A stretch of DNA of 7,718 bases from NCBI GenBank assembly GCA_903904765.1, contig CAIVEA010000650.1, forward strand, positions 1 to 7,718. Direction: 5' to 3'. Position numbers and translations under genes: made by a program. Source of the stretch: an uncultured Chloroflexota bacterium (lineage in GTDB: Bacteria > Chloroflexota > Anaerolineae > Aggregatilineales > Phototrophicaceae). Position 1 is the stretch's first letter; the number at the start of each line of letters is the position of its first letter. The notes under the pieces were generated by a model. The model saw only the letters and a program-made list of their open reading frames with translations. It was not told the origin of the DNA and did no database searches. Shown here piece by piece: positions 6,012-7,718 of this stretch.

Positions 6012-6388
6012 GTACCAAATGGCGCGTGCTGCGCAGCCTTCGCAAGCACGAAATTGTTCTGGCTCGTGTCCGTTTGTGCGATACTTTTTTGACGCGATTT
6101 CGAGGTCTGCAACTCGTGCGCCACCTACCTGAAAATGAAGGATTGCTGTTTGTAACCGACTCCGAAAGTCGCTCCAACACCAGCATCCACATGTTCTTTA
6201 TGTTCTTCAGCATCGGCGTACTCTGGCTAGATGCACGGGGCAAGGTCGTAGACACCTGCCTCGCCAAACCTTGGCGACCTGTGTATGCGCCCAAAGCGCC
6301 AGCCCAATATTTCGTGGAAGCGAACCCCAGCATCCTCAACAGGGTCAAAATTGGGGATGTGCTGCGCTTCGATGAGGAAGCTGTATGA
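6008..6388 (+). CDS. DUF192 family protein
   Basis: A 126-residue protein with the DUF192 pattern: RFRGLQ at 30-35, EGLLFV at 44-49, then IHMFFMFFSIGVLWLD at 60-75. This last block corresponds to the family's usual F-M-N-T-x-I-P-L-D block. Downstream come GKVVD and a YFVEANP block before KIGDVLRF near the end. The family is widespread and its function is not established. Most members I know of are exported or sit in exported contexts, but this one begins with a charged stretch (MSTKWRVLRSLRK) and has no clear signal peptide, so it is probably cytosolic. The ATG overlaps the LysM gene stop (ATGA, 6008-6011) and its own stop overlaps the next start (ATGA, 6385-6388). Coupled translation with two secreted cell-wall proteins implies a related job, but the sequence does not show which. 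Confidence 0.88.
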   Translation: MSTKWRVLRSLRKHEIVLARVRLCDTFLTRFRGLQLVRHLPENEGLLFVTDSESRSNTSIHMFFMFFSIGVLWLDARGKVVDTCLAKPWRPVYAPKAPAQYFVEANPSILNRVKIGDVLRFDEEAV

Positions 6389-7718
6389 TTCAGCGCAGTT
6401 TGCTGGTGATCGCGCTCGCGCTTTTACTCACATGGCCGTTACAAGCGCAGGACAATACCGCCAATGTCACTATCCATGTAGTACAGCGTGGCGAAACGCT
6501 CTACCGCATAGCCCGTCAGTATGGCCTTACCGTCAGCGACCTAGCTTCATTGAATGGTCTGGCCGATCCCAGTAATATTCAAGTTGGACAGCGGTTACTC
6601 GTACCCACATCTGCGGGCGCGGTGGCACAACCGCTAATCCACGTCGTACAGGCTGGCGAAACGCTCCGCAGCATCGCCCAGTTGTACAACCAAACGGTAG
6701 AAGAACTGGCCGCCCGCAACAACATCACCGACATCAATACACTCTATATCGGGCAAGTGCTATCCATCAGTAACGCGCCCGAAACCACGCCAGCCCAGCC
6801 CACTCCGGTTGCGCTCGCTCCACAGTCTCCGCAACCGTCCGCTGCCGATCCGGGCAGCACAATGCTTTATGTGGTGCAACGGGGTGATACCCTGTTTCGG
6901 ATTGCAACCCACTTCGGGCTGACTGTCAATTCGCTTGCACAGGCCAATAGCATTAGCGATCCCACGCTCATCTACGCCGGACAACAGTTGATTATCCCTC
7001 TTGGAGAAACGCCACAAATCGCGCTCGACTTACCCACAACCATCAGCAACCTGACCGTTAATCCGCCCCTGCTCATCGAGGGCAAATCCGCACGCATTCG
7101 ATTCACATCAACTATTCCAGTGAACGTGGGTGGGACGTTTATGGATAAGTCGCTGAATATCGCCTCTGAAGACAATAACACCCTACACACCACTTTCGTC
7201 GGCATTCCGGTCTTTACCGCTGCTGGTGTGTACCCGATGACCTTAGGCTTCACCGATGCCAACGGTGGGCAAACCTCTCTCACCTTGAACTTACAAGTGA
7301 TCGCAGGTGGCTATGGACGCGAGTCGTTGACCATCGGCGCTGACCAAGCCGACCTGCTGAACCCGAATGTCGAAGCCGCCGAACAGTCCATCCTGCAAAG
7401 TGTGATGGGAAACTTCACTGCAACCCGTTACTTCGATGGCCCGATGGGGCTGCCCGCCGCCGCCAGCATCACTTCACCCTTTGGTCGCAACCGTTCTTAT
7501 AACGGTGGCCCATTCGACCATTACCATTCCGGGACGGACTTCGCAGGCGCACCCGGCACGCCCGTGCTGGCAGCAGCTTCTGGAGTGGTGGTCATGGTAG
7601 ATCGGCTGAACATTCGCGGAAACGCCACCATCATAGATCACGGATGGGGAATCTATACCGGCTACTGGCATCAGACCGAGCAATATGTCAGCGTAGGCGA
7701 CATCGTCAGCACCGGGCA
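6385..7718 (+). CDS. Secreted LysM (x3) and M23 peptidase protein, 3' end outside window
   Basis: 444 complete codons are visible. A signal peptide (MIQRSLLVIALALLLTWPLQAQ) probably ends after Ala21. Three LysM domains follow at about 30-75, 85-128 and 162-205, each with HVVQ or YVVQ then (R/A)G(E/D)TL and ending near GQxL. The second and third are separated by a Pro-rich linker. Residues about 207-320 are a beta-rich, Ig-like region of unclear family. From about residue 361 an M23 (LytM-type) zinc endopeptidase domain begins: SPFGRNRSY, His381 and Asp385 in HYHSGTDF as zinc ligands, IIDHGWG, and His429 in GYWH, matching the catalytic His before the final HxH motif. The HxH motif and C-terminus lie beyond 7718, so activity cannot be judged fully. 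M23 enzymes cut peptide cross-links of peptidoglycan, so this is probably a wall hydrolase for growth, division or separation. The start overlaps the DUF192 stop. Confidence 0.95.
   Translation, partial: MIQRSLLVIALALLLTWPLQAQDNTANVTIHVVQRGETLYRIARQYGLTVSDLASLNGLADPSNIQVGQRLLVPTSAGAVAQPLIHVVQAGETLRSIAQLYNQTVEELAARNNITDINTLYIGQVLSISNAPETTPAQPTPVALAPQSPQPSAADPGSTMLYVVQRGDTLFRIATHFGLTVNSLAQANSISDPTLIYAGQQLIIPLGETPQIALDLPTTISNLTVNPPLLIEGKSARIRFTSTIPVNVGGTFMDKSLNIASEDNNTLHTTFVGIPVFTAAGVYPMTLGFTDANGGQTSLTLNLQVIAGGYGRESLTIGADQADLLNPNVEAAEQSILQSVMGNFTATRYFDGPMGLPAAASITSPFGRNRSYNGGPFDHYHSGTDFAGAPGTPVLAAASGVVVMVDRLNIRGNATIIDHGWGIYTGYWHQTEQYVSVGDIVSTG

Noticed and set aside
6285..6575. Open frame of 96 codons overlapping the DUF192 and LysM-M23 genes
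   Set aside because: It crosses two confirmed genes in another frame and shows no domain; the real frames carry DUF192 and signal peptide plus LysM features.

Overview
The window looks like a piece of a Chloroflexota chromosome, probably from the Anaerolineae or a relative. The main clues are the long Pro/Thr/Ala linkers (PPTATP, PSATP type) joining LysM domains in secreted proteins, a LysM-M23 peptidase, and a rpmE-tdk neighbourhood beside rplU-rpmA. The phylum is an inference from protein style and gene content; no rRNA or tRNA gene was found to confirm it. All recognised genes are on the + strand and packed tightly, with stop/start overlaps at three junctions.

Region 1 (1-1849) is a DNA repair and tRNA modification run: the 3' part of ruvB (Holliday junction helicase), a small two-helix membrane protein of the DUF2905 type, and queA (queuosine synthesis), whose start overlaps the previous stop. 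Region 2 (1850-3238) begins with a near-perfect housekeeping promoter (TTGACG, 17 bases, TATAAT). It drives rplU (L21), rpmA (L27) and an unusual L31 gene, and closes with a 12-bp hairpin. The L31 protein is about twice the normal length. Its extra C-terminal domain aligns well with the C-terminal domain of the RNA polymerase alpha subunit, and this is the most striking observation here. A two-part hairpin lies just before the L31 ribosome binding site.

Region 3 (3239-4342) holds tdk (thymidine kinase), then an AT-rich gap with a 17-base palindrome overlapping a possible promoter, then a stand-alone receiver-domain response regulator. Region 4 (4343-7718) has its own candidate promoter and a three-gene translationally coupled cassette. 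The first gene encodes a secreted protein with a carbohydrate-binding-like domain, a Pro/Thr linker and three LysM domains. The second encodes a small DUF192 protein. The third encodes a secreted protein with three LysM domains, a beta-rich region and an M23 peptidase domain, and is cut by the window end. The cassette most likely acts at the cell wall: LysM domains bind glycan chains and the M23 domain cleaves peptide cross-links.

No mobile element, CRISPR array, tRNA or rRNA was seen. No gap between genes exceeds 300 bases. The longest are 1850-2023 and 3820-3961, and both hold regulatory-looking sequence.
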